Assembly: GCF_022829635.1 (NCBI RefSeq)
Contig: NZ_JAKSYO010000172.1
Span: 1 to 64,000 of the forward strand
Length of the DNA stretch: 64,000 bases
Direction: 5' to 3'
Source of the DNA: Methylobacterium sp. E-066
Lineage (GTDB): Bacteria; Pseudomonadota; Alphaproteobacteria; Rhizobiales; Beijerinckiaceae
Shown here: positions 1-8,700 of the stretch, piece by piece
Position numbering within the stretch: position 1 is the first letter of the stretch
How the letters are laid out: each line of letters begins with the position of its first letter
The notes under the pieces: generated by a model
The model's database searches: none
What the model saw: the letters and a program-made list of their open reading frames with translations, nothing else
Told to the model about the DNA's origin: nothing
Made by a program: the position numbers and the translations under genes

Positions 1-678
1 GCCGCCCAGCTCGGCGCAACGCCGCCCGAGCCGCACGGGATCGATCTCGGCGGGGCGAGGCGGACGGTCGGGATCGTCGAGGATATTTTGATTGGTTGCA
101 GCGCTCAGGTCTTCCCGGCGGATCGGACGCTGCCGGATGCGGCGCTGGTCCCCTCTCCCGTGCGGGAGAGGGACAGGGTGAGGGGTGCGACCTTTCCGGA
201 AGACCCCGATCCCTCACCCCAACCCTCTCCCGCACGGGAGAGGGGGCGCGTCGCAACCGGCACGGGCCGGTCCGTGGGCCTTGCCGCCGTTGCGGATCAA
301 AGCACCGGTCGCCCACACGCGCCCTTCCCTCCCCCCTCTGCGGGGGAGGGTGGCCCCCGAAGGGGGTCGGGAGAGGGGCAGCGCGACGGTGCGGGTTTCG
401 GCGCCCGTCGTCACCTCTCCGGACAGGGCGCTCCCCTCTCCTCCCGTGCTGCGCCGGGTACCCTCCCCCGCAGAGGCTATCGGATTCACACATCCCCGAA
501 TGTGGCGCGGGTCCCCTCTCCCGTGCGGGAGAGGGACAGGGTGAGGGATGCGACCTCTCCGGAAAGACCTGGTCCCTCACCCCAACCCTCTCCCGCACGG
601 GAGAGGGGGCGCGTGGCGGCTTTCGCAAGCCGATGTGTGAATATCGTAGCCCGCAGAGGGGGGAGGGAGAGCGCGCGG
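1..678 (+). CDS. 3' part of an unidentified gene whose frame runs through palindromic repeats (partial)
   Basis: Frame 1 is open from the first base and meets no stop before 1513. About the first 30 codons look like the C-terminal end of an ordinary protein, but they are too few to identify; by position it might belong to the same glycan-related locus as the deacetylase that follows, which is a guess. From about 146 on, the frame runs through GC-rich palindromic repeats that translate into Pro/Arg/Ser-rich peptide with no protein-like character. Either the upstream gene has lost its own stop codon to the repeats, or it is fused to the deacetylase. The true 3' end cannot be decided from this window. 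Confidence 0.35.
146..252. repeat. GC-rich double palindromic element, copy A
   Basis: Two nested palindromes of the form CCCTCTCCCGTGCGGGAGAGGG (left about 150-172, right about 224-246) are joined by complementary GGGTGAGGG / CCCTCACCC segments, so the whole 107 bp can fold into one long hairpin. The same element recurs at 504-618 and 4298-4412. It has no stop codon in the frame used here. It encodes no recognisable protein and carries no transposase, so it is probably a non-autonomous, REP/RPE-like element. Confidence 0.85.
328..480. repeat. second GC-rich inverted-repeat element
   Basis: Arms of the type CCCTCCCCCCTCTGCGGGGG occur near 332-352 and, inverted, at 460-477, enclosing a GC-rich spacer. 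A further half-arm (CGCAGAGGGGGGAGGG) lies at 652-668, beyond copy B of the other element. This suggests copy B inserted into or beside this repeat and split it. No coding character is seen. Confidence 0.6.
504..618. repeat. GC-rich double palindromic element, copy B
   Basis: This is a near-identical relative of the element at 146-252. It has the same paired palindromes (about 511-534 and 589-611), the GGGTGAGGG / CCCTCACCC arms, and a central TCCGGA. Outer inverted arms extend it: ATTCACACATC near 483-493 is matched in reverse by GATGTGTGAAT at 633-643. It lies in an open frame just ahead of the deacetylase. Confidence 0.85.
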
Positions 679-1515
679 GTGTCTCGATCCGCAGGTGAAA
701 CCGACAACCGCGACAGCCCCGGCTTCACGACACTCCGAAAAACCCTGGACGAAGTGGCCGCGCGCGGCCAGCGCGTGCCGTTCTGGTGGCGGGACGACGA
801 TGCCGTGGCGGCCTCCCCTGCCCTCGATCGGCTGATCGATCTGGCCGAGGCCCATGCCATCCCCCTCCTGCTCGCCGCCATCCCGGACCGGATCGAACCG
901 TCGCTCGGACAGCGGCTGGCCGCGGCAAAAAACACTGTCAGCGTCGCCGTCCACGGCTTGGCCCACCACAACCACGCTCCACCCTGCGAAAAACCTGCGG
1001 AGTTCGGCGCCCATCGCCCTCTCGACACGCTGGTGGCGGAGGCCGCCGCCGGGTTGCGGATCGCACGGGAGCGGCTGCCGGAGGCCATGCTGCTGCCGGT
1101 CTTCGTGCCCCCGTGGAACCGGCTGGCGCCGGACCTCGCCGCCGCCTTGCCCGGTCTGGGCTATCGCGGGCTGTCGGCCGTGCCCGGACCGGCGATTCCC
1201 GGGCTCGATCGGCTGGACGCAACACTGGATCCGATCGACTGGCGCGGTACCCGCTCGCTGCGCGATCCCGACGCGCTGCTCCAAAACCTCGCTGCCGGCA
1301 TCACCCGCGATCCGGCACGGCCCAACGGCCTGCTGACCCACCATCTCACCCATGATGCCGCGCTCTGGGCCTTCGTCGCCGATCTGCTGGAGACATGCTG
1401 CGGACATCCGGCCGTGACATGTTTGGATCCGCGAAGCCTATTCAGCGGCGCCGCAGTGGAAACCGGCGCGGCCGGATCTACTCTTCAGCGCTCGGTCGCT
1501 GCGAGGAAAGGTTGA
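679..1515 (+). CDS. polysaccharide deacetylase family protein
   Basis: This is a 278-residue protein if it starts at the GTG at 679, which has a purine-rich GGGAGGGAGAG ribosome-binding sequence at 661-671. The N-terminal core has FWWRDDD, the metal-binding Asp signature of NodB-like polysaccharide deacetylases. Later come a VHGLAHHNH segment and a VPPWNR motif, both typical of this fold. Members remove acetyl groups from cell-surface or exported polysaccharides; the substrate here is unknown. The frame is open upstream through the palindromic repeats, so a longer translation or fusion cannot be excluded. The last bases overlap the TTG start of the ABC ATPase (TTGA), indicating translational coupling. 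Confidence 0.72.
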   Translation: MSRSAGETDNRDSPGFTTLRKTLDEVAARGQRVPFWWRDDDAVAASPALDRLIDLAEAHAIPLLLAAIPDRIEPSLGQRLAAAKNTVSVAVHGLAHHNHAPPCEKPAEFGAHRPLDTLVAEAAAGLRIARERLPEAMLLPVFVPPWNRLAPDLAAALPGLGYRGLSAVPGPAIPGLDRLDATLDPIDWRGTRSLRDPDALLQNLAAGITRDPARPNGLLTHHLTHDAALWAFVADLLETCCGHPAVTCLDPRSLFSGAAVETGAAGSTLQRSVAARKG

Positions 1516-3353
1516 GCCCGCTTCTGTCCATCCGCGACCTCGCGGTCGCGTTCCGCACGGAAACCGGACCGTTCGAGGCGCTGCACGGCCTGTCGCTGGA
1601 CGTGATGCGCGGGCAGACCCTGGCGCTGGTCGGTGAATCCGGCTCGGGCAAGTCGGTCACCGCCCAGGCGATCATGGGCATCCTGCCGGCCTCCGCGTCG
1701 ATCACACGCGGAAAGATCCTGTTCCGCGATACCTCGGACGAGACCGACATCGCCCGGCTCGACACCGAGGGGGCGGCCATGCGGGCGATCCGCGGCCAGC
1801 GGATCGCGATGATCTTCCAGGAGCCGATGACCTGCCTGTCGCCGCTCCACACGGTCGGCGATCAGATCGGCGAAGCCCTGCGCATCCATACCGGCGCCGA
1901 CCGGAAGGAGGCCGATGCCCGCACCCAGGAGGCCCTGGCCCGGGTCGGGTTCCCGGACCCGAAGCGCGCCCTCAAGACCTACCCGTTCGAGCTCTCCGGC
2001 GGCCTGCGCCAGCGCGCCATGATCGCCATGGCGCTGATCCTGAAACCCGCCCTGCTGGTCGCCGACGAGCCGACCACGGCCTTGGATGTCACCACCCAGG
2101 CCCAGATCCTCGCCCTGCTGGCCCGGCTCCAGGACGAGACCGGCATGGCGATCCTGCTGATCACCCACGATCTCGGGGTGGTCGCCAACATCGCCCACGA
2201 TGTCGCAGTGCTTTACCGGGGGCGCCTGGTGGAGGCCGGCCCCCGCGACACCGTCATGCGAGCCCCCGGCCACGCCTATCTGAAGGCGCTGCTCCACGCG
2301 GTGCCGCGGTTCGACATGGCGCCCGGCGAGCGCCTCACCCCGATCCGCCCGGCGCGCGCCGAGATCCCGCCGGTCCAGCCGCTGGCGAAGCTCGCGGGGC
2401 CCCTGCTCCAGGTCGAGAATGTCAGCAAGAGCTACACCCTGCGGTCCGGCCGTTTCTGGCAGAAGCCCCGGATGGTCCACGCCGTCTCCGACCTGTCGCT
2501 GAGCCTCGCGGCCGGGGAGACCCTGGGGCTGGTCGGCGAATCCGGCTCCGGCAAGACCACGGTCTCGAAGATGATCATGCGGGCGCTGGCCCCCGATTCC
2601 GGAACAATCCTGTTCGACGACGGCAGCGGTCCGCGGGACGTCCATGGCCTTTCGGGCGACGCCCTGTTCGCCTATCGGCGCACGGTCCAGTTCGTCTTTC
2701 AGGATCCTTACGCCTCCCTCGATCCGCGCATGACCGTGCGCCAGATCCTGTCCGAGCCCATGGAGATCCACGGCGTTCCCGTTGCCGAGCGGCGTGCGCG
2801 CTGCCGGGAGCTGATGGCCATGGTCGGGCTGGAGGCGAGCGGCCTCGGCCGCTACCCGCACGCCTTCTCGGGCGGGCAGCGCCAGCGGATCGGCATCGCC
2901 CGGGCCCTGGCGCCGCGCCCGCGCCTGCTGGTGCTGGACGAGCCGGTCTCGGCGCTCGACGTCTCGGTCCAGGCGCAGATCCTGAACCTGCTCAAGGATT
3001 TGCAGGCGGCCCTCGGCCTGTCCTACCTCATCGTCTCCCACAACCTGGCAGTGATCGACTACATGGCGGATACGATCAGCGTGATGTGCCGGGGCCGGAT
3101 CGTCGAGGAGGCGCCCCGCGCCGCCCTGTTCCGCCACCCGGTCCATCCCTACACGCGGGCGTTGCTCGCCGCCGTGCCGGACCCGAGCCTCGACCACCCG
3201 CTCGATTTCGCCGCCATCACCGGCGACCAGAACGACCCGACCCGCTGGGAAGCGCCCTACCTGCTCGGCCCCGACGAGGCCGGCGCGATGCGGGCGATCG
3301 AGCCGGGCCACCGGGTCCGGTTCTCCACCGCGCAGGACGCGGAGGCCGCCTGA
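1512..3353 (+). CDS. dipeptide/oligopeptide ABC transporter, fused double ATP-binding subunit
   Basis: The 613-residue protein carries two complete ABC ATPase domains in tandem, as in YejF or fused DppD-DppF. Domain 1 has Walker A GESGSGKS (residues 41-48), signature LSGGLRQR and Walker B LLVADEP. Domain 2 has GESGSGKT, FSGGQRQR and LLVLDEP. Each is followed by the oligopeptide-transporter C-terminal segment of the 'HPYTRALLAAVP' type. The start is the TTG at 1512, which overlaps the upstream stop and follows AGGAAAGG. It should energise the two permeases encoded at 6342-8497. The start codon is rare but well supported by context. Confidence 0.9.
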   Translation: MSPLLSIRDLAVAFRTETGPFEALHGLSLDVMRGQTLALVGESGSGKSVTAQAIMGILPASASITRGKILFRDTSDETDIARLDTEGAAMRAIRGQRIAMIFQEPMTCLSPLHTVGDQIGEALRIHTGADRKEADARTQEALARVGFPDPKRALKTYPFELSGGLRQRAMIAMALILKPALLVADEPTTALDVTTQAQILALLARLQDETGMAILLITHDLGVVANIAHDVAVLYRGRLVEAGPRDTVMRAPGHAYLKALLHAVPRFDMAPGERLTPIRPARAEIPPVQPLAKLAGPLLQVENVSKSYTLRSGRFWQKPRMVHAVSDLSLSLAAGETLGLVGESGSGKTTVSKMIMRALAPDSGTILFDDGSGPRDVHGLSGDALFAYRRTVQFVFQDPYASLDPRMTVRQILSEPMEIHGVPVAERRARCRELMAMVGLEASGLGRYPHAFSGGQRQRIGIARALAPRPRLLVLDEPVSALDVSVQAQILNLLKDLQAALGLSYLIVSHNLAVIDYMADTISVMCRGRIVEEAPRAALFRHPVHPYTRALLAAVPDPSLDHPLDFAAITGDQNDPTRWEAPYLLGPDEAGAMRAIEPGHRVRFSTAQDAEAA

Positions 3354-4228
3354 TGCAGCCGCGTCCGCCCGTGATGCTGGAACGCCTGCGCCGGAAGGTG
3401 CTGTCGCCCCTGTTCGACCGCCTGGGCTACGACCTCGTGCCGGCCGCTCCCGACTGGAGCCACCGCCCGACCTCGCCGCGGGAAGTCGCCACCCTGCTGG
3501 AATCCGCCGCCGCGATCCTGGAGCGGGATTTTGCCGCCTCCGGCCTCGTGCCGGACGGCGATCTTCTCGACAGCGTCCGGGCGTTCTGGGCGCTGATCCC
3601 GACCGCCCCGGTCCGGCAGCGAAGGGGCGGCAGCGGGTTCAACGGCGCGCTCCAGCTCTACGTCCTGATGCGGGCGCTGAAGCCGGATTTCGTGATCGAA
3701 TCTGGCGTGTTCCGCGGGCTCACCACCTGGGTGATCCGCATGGCGCGGCCCTCGGCCAAGATCTTCTGCCACGATCCGGACCTGTCCGGCCTGCACTACC
3801 GCGACCCCCAGGCGCGCTACAGCACCGACGACTGGTCCAAAGCCGACTGGTCCGGCCTCGACCCGGCCAGGACGGTGGCGTTCTTCGACGATCACGTCGC
3901 CCAGGGGCGCCGGGTGGTGGAGGCCCACGCCCGCGGCCTGAGCCGGCTGCTGTTCGACGACGACGCCGCCGGCCACCGGATCCACGCCCATGGCGGCCCG
4001 GCGCACCCGACCATCGCGATGATCACCGGCCCCGCGCACAGCCCGGAGCCGATCCGCTGGACCCGCAACGGCCGCCACTTCGAGCAACCGGCCGACGACG
4101 CGCTGGTGCGGCAGGCCGCCGGGCTGATCGCCCGGGCGCACGCCTTCGACGATCTCCACCGCGCCACGGGGTATTCGCCGGCGCGGCTGACCTATGTGGC
4201 GCTGCATCCTGCGGGGGGCGGGTCGTGA
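3353..4228 (+). CDS. SAM-methyltransferase-like protein inside the ABC operon
   Basis: A 291-residue protein starts at an ATG that overlaps the preceding stop (ATGA). The middle has FVIESGVFRGLTTWVI, which resembles the nucleotide-binding motif I of class I SAM-dependent methyltransferases and cephalosporin-hydroxylase-like proteins. No further catalytic motif is recognised, and no signal peptide or membrane segment is seen. It is interposed between the ATPase and the binding protein with overlapping codons on both sides, so it is probably made together with the transporter and may act on the imported or exported compound. Function is not established. Confidence 0.6.
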   Translation: MQPRPPVMLERLRRKVLSPLFDRLGYDLVPAAPDWSHRPTSPREVATLLESAAAILERDFAASGLVPDGDLLDSVRAFWALIPTAPVRQRRGGSGFNGALQLYVLMRALKPDFVIESGVFRGLTTWVIRMARPSAKIFCHDPDLSGLHYRDPQARYSTDDWSKADWSGLDPARTVAFFDDHVAQGRRVVEAHARGLSRLLFDDDAAGHRIHAHGGPAHPTIAMITGPAHSPEPIRWTRNGRHFEQPADDALVRQAAGLIARAHAFDDLHRATGYSPARLTYVALHPAGGGS

Positions 4229-6345
4229 GCGATATCGAGACCCGCGGCTCGCCTGCCGCGCTCTGGGAGCGGCTGGACGCCAACGTGTCCGAACGAGGCG
4301 CGGGTCCCCTCTCCCGTGCGGGAGAGGGACAGGGTGAGGGCTGCGGCTTGTCCGGAAAGCCCTGGTCCCTCACCCCAACCCTCTCCCGCACGGGAGAGGG
4401 GGCACGTGGCGACCCGCGCGAAACGATGTTCGACCGTGGTGAGGAAGGAAGCCGAAGCGGCGTCTCCCGCCGGGCCCTGATCGCCGGCCTCGGTGCCGCC
4501 GCCCTGCTCGTCCGCCCGCGCAAGGCCCTCGCCGACACGCCTCCCACCGACGCCCCCGCCCCGCCCGAAAAACCCTTCGTGATCGACCTCGCCGCCCGCG
4601 GCCGGCGCACCGGAACCGCCGGCGGGACGATCCGGACGCTGATCGCCAAGGCCCGGGACGTCCGCTACCTCTCGGTCTACGGCTACACGCGGCTGGTCGG
4701 TTACGATGCTGATCTGCAGCTGCGGCCGGACCTGCTGGAGCGGGTCGATGTCGAAAGCGGGGTCTTCACCTTCACCCTGCGCCAGGGCCACCGCTGGTCG
4801 GACGGGCACCCGTTCACCAGCGAGGACTTTCGCTATTACTGGGAGGACGTCGCCAACGAGAAGGCCCTCAGCCCCGAGGGGCCGCCGGCGTTCTTCCTCG
4901 TCGACGGCAAGCTCCCCAAGGTCGAGTTCCTCGACCCGGAGACGATCCGCTACAGCTGGGACCGGCCGAACCCGATGTTCTTGCCGGCGCTGGCCGCCCC
5001 CCGGGACCCGCTGATCTACCGCCCGGCGCATTACCTCAAGACCGTCCATGCCCGCTATCTCGGCAAGGAGGCGGCGGATGCGAAGGCCAAGGCGCTGAAG
5101 CTGCGCGGCTGGGCGGCCCTGCACAACCGCCTGGACGACAATTACGAGCTGAACAACCCGGACTGCCCGACCCTCCAGGGCTGGGTGCCGAAGACCCGGT
5201 CGCCGGCGACGCGGTTCCGGTTCGAGCGCAACCGCAGCTACCACCGGGTCGACACCGCCGGCACGCAGCTGCCCTACGTCGATTCCATCGTGATGGACGT
5301 CGCCTCGCAGGGGCTGCTCGTCGCCAAGACCAATGCCGGCGAGGCCGACCTGATGTTCCGCGGCCTGTCGATGCCCGACATCCCGAGCCTCAAGGAGGGC
5401 GAAAAGGCGCATCGCTACCGCACCAACCTGTGGCCGGTGGCAAGGGGCTCGGAGATCGCCCTCTATCCGAACCTGACCACCCAGGATGCCGGTTGGCGGG
5501 CGCTGAACCGGGACGTGCGCTACCGCCAGGCCCTGTCGCTCGCCATCGACCGGCGCACCCTCAACAACACGCTGCTGTTCGGGCTGGGCACCGAGGGCAA
5601 CGACACGATCGTGTCCGACAGCCCGCTCTATTCGCCCGAATTGCGCACGCTCCACGCCGGATACGACCCGGCCGAGGCCTCGCGCCTCCTCGATTCCATC
5701 GGGCTGACCCGCCGCGACGGCTCCGGCATCCGGCTGATGCCGGACGGCCGGGCCATGGAATTGGTGGTCGACAGCGACGGCGAGGCCGAGATGGTGCTCG
5801 ACGCGCTCCTGCTCATCACCGAGTTCTGGCGCGAGGTCGGCATCCGCCTGGTGACCAAGCCGCAGGAGCGCACCAACCTGCACCGCCGCTCGATCGGCGG
5901 CATGACCGTGATGGTCGCGGCCCAGGGCCTCGACCTCGCGGTGCCGACCGCGATCATGCCGCCCACCGAGCTGAGCCCGGCCCAGCCCGAGCACTATGCC
6001 TGGCCGCTCTGGAGCGCCCATGTCGAGAGCCGCGGCAAGTCCGGCGAGGCCTGCGACATCCCGGAGGTGCAGCATCTCCTCGACCTCGACCGCCAGTGGC
6101 GCCACACCGACGACGCCGAGAGACAGGCCGCGATCTGGCGCGAGATGCTGATGAACCACGCGCAGAACACCTGGGTGATCGGCACGGTGGCAGGCGCGCT
6201 CCAGCCGGTGGTCGGGGCCGATCGCCTCGTCAACCTGCCCAAGCGCGCCCTGTATTCCTGGGATCCCACGGCCCTCATCGGCGTGCAGCGCCTCGACGAG
6301 GTCTTCTGGGACAAGGCCGCCGACACGCGCGCGGAGGCAAGGTGA
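4225..6345 (+). CDS. ABC transporter solute-binding protein, family 5 (peptide/oligosaccharide type), Tat-exported
   Basis: This is a large periplasmic binding protein of the DppA/OppA/AgpA family, with 706 residues from the GTG at 4225. The family-5 fold is supported by segments such as 'FTLRQGHRWSDGHPFTSEDF' and by the 'VRYRQALSLAIDRRTL' region in the second half. A twin-arginine signal (SRRALIAGLGAAALL) sits at residues 81-95, far from the first codon, because residues about 25-63 are encoded by an inserted palindromic element. A second in-frame ATG at 4426 (residue 68) would remove the insertion and place the Tat motif near the N-terminus. The GTG overlaps the upstream stop. Peptide versus oligosaccharide substrate is undecided. 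Confidence 0.85.
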   Translation: MSDIETRGSPAALWERLDANVSERGAGPLSRAGEGQGEGCGLSGKPWSLTPTLSRTGEGARGDPRETMFDRGEEGSRSGVSRRALIAGLGAAALLVRPRKALADTPPTDAPAPPEKPFVIDLAARGRRTGTAGGTIRTLIAKARDVRYLSVYGYTRLVGYDADLQLRPDLLERVDVESGVFTFTLRQGHRWSDGHPFTSEDFRYYWEDVANEKALSPEGPPAFFLVDGKLPKVEFLDPETIRYSWDRPNPMFLPALAAPRDPLIYRPAHYLKTVHARYLGKEAADAKAKALKLRGWAALHNRLDDNYELNNPDCPTLQGWVPKTRSPATRFRFERNRSYHRVDTAGTQLPYVDSIVMDVASQGLLVAKTNAGEADLMFRGLSMPDIPSLKEGEKAHRYRTNLWPVARGSEIALYPNLTTQDAGWRALNRDVRYRQALSLAIDRRTLNNTLLFGLGTEGNDTIVSDSPLYSPELRTLHAGYDPAEASRLLDSIGLTRRDGSGIRLMPDGRAMELVVDSDGEAEMVLDALLLITEFWREVGIRLVTKPQERTNLHRRSIGGMTVMVAAQGLDLAVPTAIMPPTELSPAQPEHYAWPLWSAHVESRGKSGEACDIPEVQHLLDLDRQWRHTDDAERQAAIWREMLMNHAQNTWVIGTVAGALQPVVGADRLVNLPKRALYSWDPTALIGVQRLDEVFWDKAADTRAEAR
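4298..4412. repeat. GC-rich double palindromic element, copy C, inside a coding frame
   Basis: This has the same structure as the elements at 146-252 and 504-618: palindromes at about 4305-4328 and 4379-4401 with complementary GGGTGAGGG / CCCTCACCC arms. Here it lies within the frame of the solute-binding protein and is translated as a Gly/Ser/Pro-rich stretch ahead of the Tat signal. Its length in this frame adds whole codons and no stop. Confidence 0.85.
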
Positions 6346-7358
6346 TCGTTCCCGTCCTTCGCCGCGTCGTCACCATGGCGCTGACGCTGCTCGTCATCTC
6401 GGCTTTGGTGTTCTTCATCATCAAGCTGCCGCCGGGCGACTACCTGACCAACCGGATCATGGAGCTGCGCGCCACCGGCGAGGCGGGCTCGGTGGCCAAG
6501 GCCGAATTGCTGATCCGCCAATACGGGCTCGACCGGCCGGTCTGGCAGCAATACCTGATGTGGATCGGCCTCATGCCCGGCCCGGTCGGGTTCTCCGGCC
6601 TGCTCCAGGGCGACTGGGGCTGGTCGTTCGAGTATGACAAGCCGGTGGCCGATGTCGTCGGCGACGCCCTGTGGCTGACCCTGCTGATCAACCTGACCGC
6701 GGTGGTCTTCGTCCACGTGGTGGCGATCCCGGCGGCGATCTATTCGGCGACCCACCGGCACACGGTCGGGGACGCGGTGGTGACCCTGCTCGGCTATGTC
6801 GGCCTGGCCGTGCCCGGCTTCCTGCTGGCGCTGATCCTGCTCTTCTACGCCAACCGCTGGTTCGACCTGTCGATCGGCGGCCTCTACGATTCGGCGCTGA
6901 CCAACCAGCCCTGGGACTGGCCCAAGATCCGCTCGCTGCTGGCGCATCTCGTGGTGCCGACCCTGGTGATCGGGCTCGGCGGCACCGCCGCGATGATCCG
7001 GCGGATGCGGGCGAACCTCCTCGACGAGCTGGCCAAGCCCTACACGGTCACCGCCCGCGCCAAGGGCCTGCCGCCGATGCGGGCGCTCCTGAAATACCCG
7101 TTCCGGATGTCGCTGAACCCGTTCGTGGCCGATATCGGCAACCTGCTGCCGCACTTGGTCTCGGGCTCGGTGCTGGTCTCGCTGGTGCTGAGTTTGCCGA
7201 CCGTGGGGCCGCTGCTGCTGGACGCCCTGCGCAGCCAGGACCAGTTCATGGCCGGGTTCATCCTGATGTTCGTCGCCGGCCTCACGCTGGTCGGCATGCT
7301 GATCTCCGACCTGATCTTGGTCTGGCTCGATCCGCGCATCCGCATGGGTGCGCGGTGA
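6342..7358 (+). CDS. ABC transporter permease, DppB/YejB type
   Basis: A 338-residue integral inner-membrane permease. The N-terminal helix is followed by a PPGDYL sequence and a DRPVWQQY segment, characteristic of the first permease of oligopeptide transporters. The EAA-type loop is 'YTVTARAKGLPPMRALLKYP', the contact site for the ATPase. It starts with a GTG overlapping the preceding stop (GTGA). With the second permease it forms the membrane channel of the operon. Confidence 0.9.
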   Translation: MIVPVLRRVVTMALTLLVISALVFFIIKLPPGDYLTNRIMELRATGEAGSVAKAELLIRQYGLDRPVWQQYLMWIGLMPGPVGFSGLLQGDWGWSFEYDKPVADVVGDALWLTLLINLTAVVFVHVVAIPAAIYSATHRHTVGDAVVTLLGYVGLAVPGFLLALILLFYANRWFDLSIGGLYDSALTNQPWDWPKIRSLLAHLVVPTLVIGLGGTAAMIRRMRANLLDELAKPYTVTARAKGLPPMRALLKYPFRMSLNPFVADIGNLLPHLVSGSVLVSLVLSLPTVGPLLLDALRSQDQFMAGFILMFVAGLTLVGMLISDLILVWLDPRIRMGAR

Positions 7359-8497
7359 CCGGCCCGCTTGGCGCCCACTTCGTCGATCCGGCGCCGTTCG
7401 AGCCGCAGGCGCTCGGCGAGAGCCCGGCCGGCAGCGCCTCGGCCTGGCGGCTGATCCTCCGAAAATTCCTGCGCCACCGGATCGCCGTCGCCTCGGCGCT
7501 GATCCTGCTGGCGCTCTACGCGACGGTGCCGTTCGTCGAGATGCTGGCACCCTACGGCCAGGCGCGGCGCAACGGCGACTTCCTGCACGCGCCGCCGCAG
7601 GGCGTACACCTGTTCCACGACGGCCGCTTCGTCGGCCCGTTCGTCTATCCCTACCGGGCCCATCTCGATCTCGATACCTTCCGGCGGGACTACGTAGTCG
7701 ATGCCGGCCAGCCGCAGCCGCTGCGCTTCCTGTGCCGCGGCGACGGCTACGACTGGCTCGGGCTGATCCACACCGACCTGCACCTCGTCTGCCCGCCGGA
7801 GAACGGCACCCTGTTCCTGCTCGGCACCGACCGGCTCGGGCGCGACCTGTTCTCCCGCATGATCTACGGGGCGCGGATCTCGCTCACCATCGGGCTCGTC
7901 GGCGTGGCGATCTCCTTCACGTTGGGCATGCTGTTCGGCGGGATCGCGGGCTATTTCGGCGGGATCGTCGATGCCGGGGTGCAGCGCCTGATCGAGGTGG
8001 TGCGCTCCCTGCCCGAACTGCCGCTCTGGCTCGCCCTGTCGGCGGCCCTGCCGCCGAACTGGAGCCCGCTGCTCGTCTTCCTCGGCATTACCGTGATCCT
8101 CGGCCTGCTCGACTGGCCGGGCCTCGCCCGGGCGGTGCGCGGCAAGCTCTTGGCCTTGCGCGAGGAGGATTTCGTCCAGGCCGCCGAGCTGATGGGCGCC
8201 TCGCCGGCGCGCGTCATCGGCCGCCACCTGATCCCGAACTTCATGAGCCACCTGATCGCCTCGGCGACCCTGTCGATCCCGACCATGATCCTGGGTGAGA
8301 CCGCCCTCTCCTTCCTAGGCCTGGGCCTGCGCCCGCCGGTGACGAGCTGGGGCGTGCTGCTCAACGAGGCGCAGAATCTGGCGGCGGTGCAGCTCTATCC
8401 CTGGCTGCTGCTGCCGGTGCTGCCGGTCCTGGTGACGGTCCTGGCCTTCAACTTTATGGGCGACGGTTTGCGGGACGCGGCGGATCCGTATCATTGA
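7355..8497 (+). CDS. ABC transporter permease, DppC/YejE type
   Basis: A 380-residue permease. The first transmembrane helix (RIAVASALILLALYATVPF) is followed by a long periplasmic insertion of roughly 100 residues before a 'LGTDRLGRDLFSRMIYGARI' motif typical of DppC-like subunits. The EAA loop reads 'EDFVQAAELMGASPARVIGRH'. It starts with a GTG overlapping the stop of the first permease. The enlarged periplasmic loop is also seen in YejE-type proteins, but the sequence alone does not name the substrate. It is the last gene of the operon. Confidence 0.9.
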   Translation: MTGPLGAHFVDPAPFEPQALGESPAGSASAWRLILRKFLRHRIAVASALILLALYATVPFVEMLAPYGQARRNGDFLHAPPQGVHLFHDGRFVGPFVYPYRAHLDLDTFRRDYVVDAGQPQPLRFLCRGDGYDWLGLIHTDLHLVCPPENGTLFLLGTDRLGRDLFSRMIYGARISLTIGLVGVAISFTLGMLFGGIAGYFGGIVDAGVQRLIEVVRSLPELPLWLALSAALPPNWSPLLVFLGITVILGLLDWPGLARAVRGKLLALREEDFVQAAELMGASPARVIGRHLIPNFMSHLIASATLSIPTMILGETALSFLGLGLRPPVTSWGVLLNEAQNLAAVQLYPWLLLPVLPVLVTVLAFNFMGDGLRDAADPYH

Positions 8498-8700
8498 CGG
8501 TGTTCGGGCCGCAGACCGGCATCGAGATGCCTGCGCAACCAAGACTGACGTTCGAAAGGGCAGCAGCTCTCCAGGCAGTCACGAGAGCGGAGCCTCAAAA
8601 AGGCTTTGTCCGCTCTTTGATCTCCGAACAACTGTAATCTCTCATCGGTCATCAATAGCGGGCGATAAGAGATGAGTCGTTCTTCGATCAACGCATCGCG

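Noticed and set aside
1485..3311. Long minus-strand reading frame opposite the ABC ATPase
   Set aside because: It mirrors a strong gene in high-GC DNA, has no protein-family motif, and its composition (Arg/Gly/Gln-rich) is typical of antisense frames.
8491..8691. 66-codon minus-strand frame after the second permease
   Set aside because: Starts without a clear ribosome-binding site and has no recognisable motif; an alternative reading on the plus strand is equally open.
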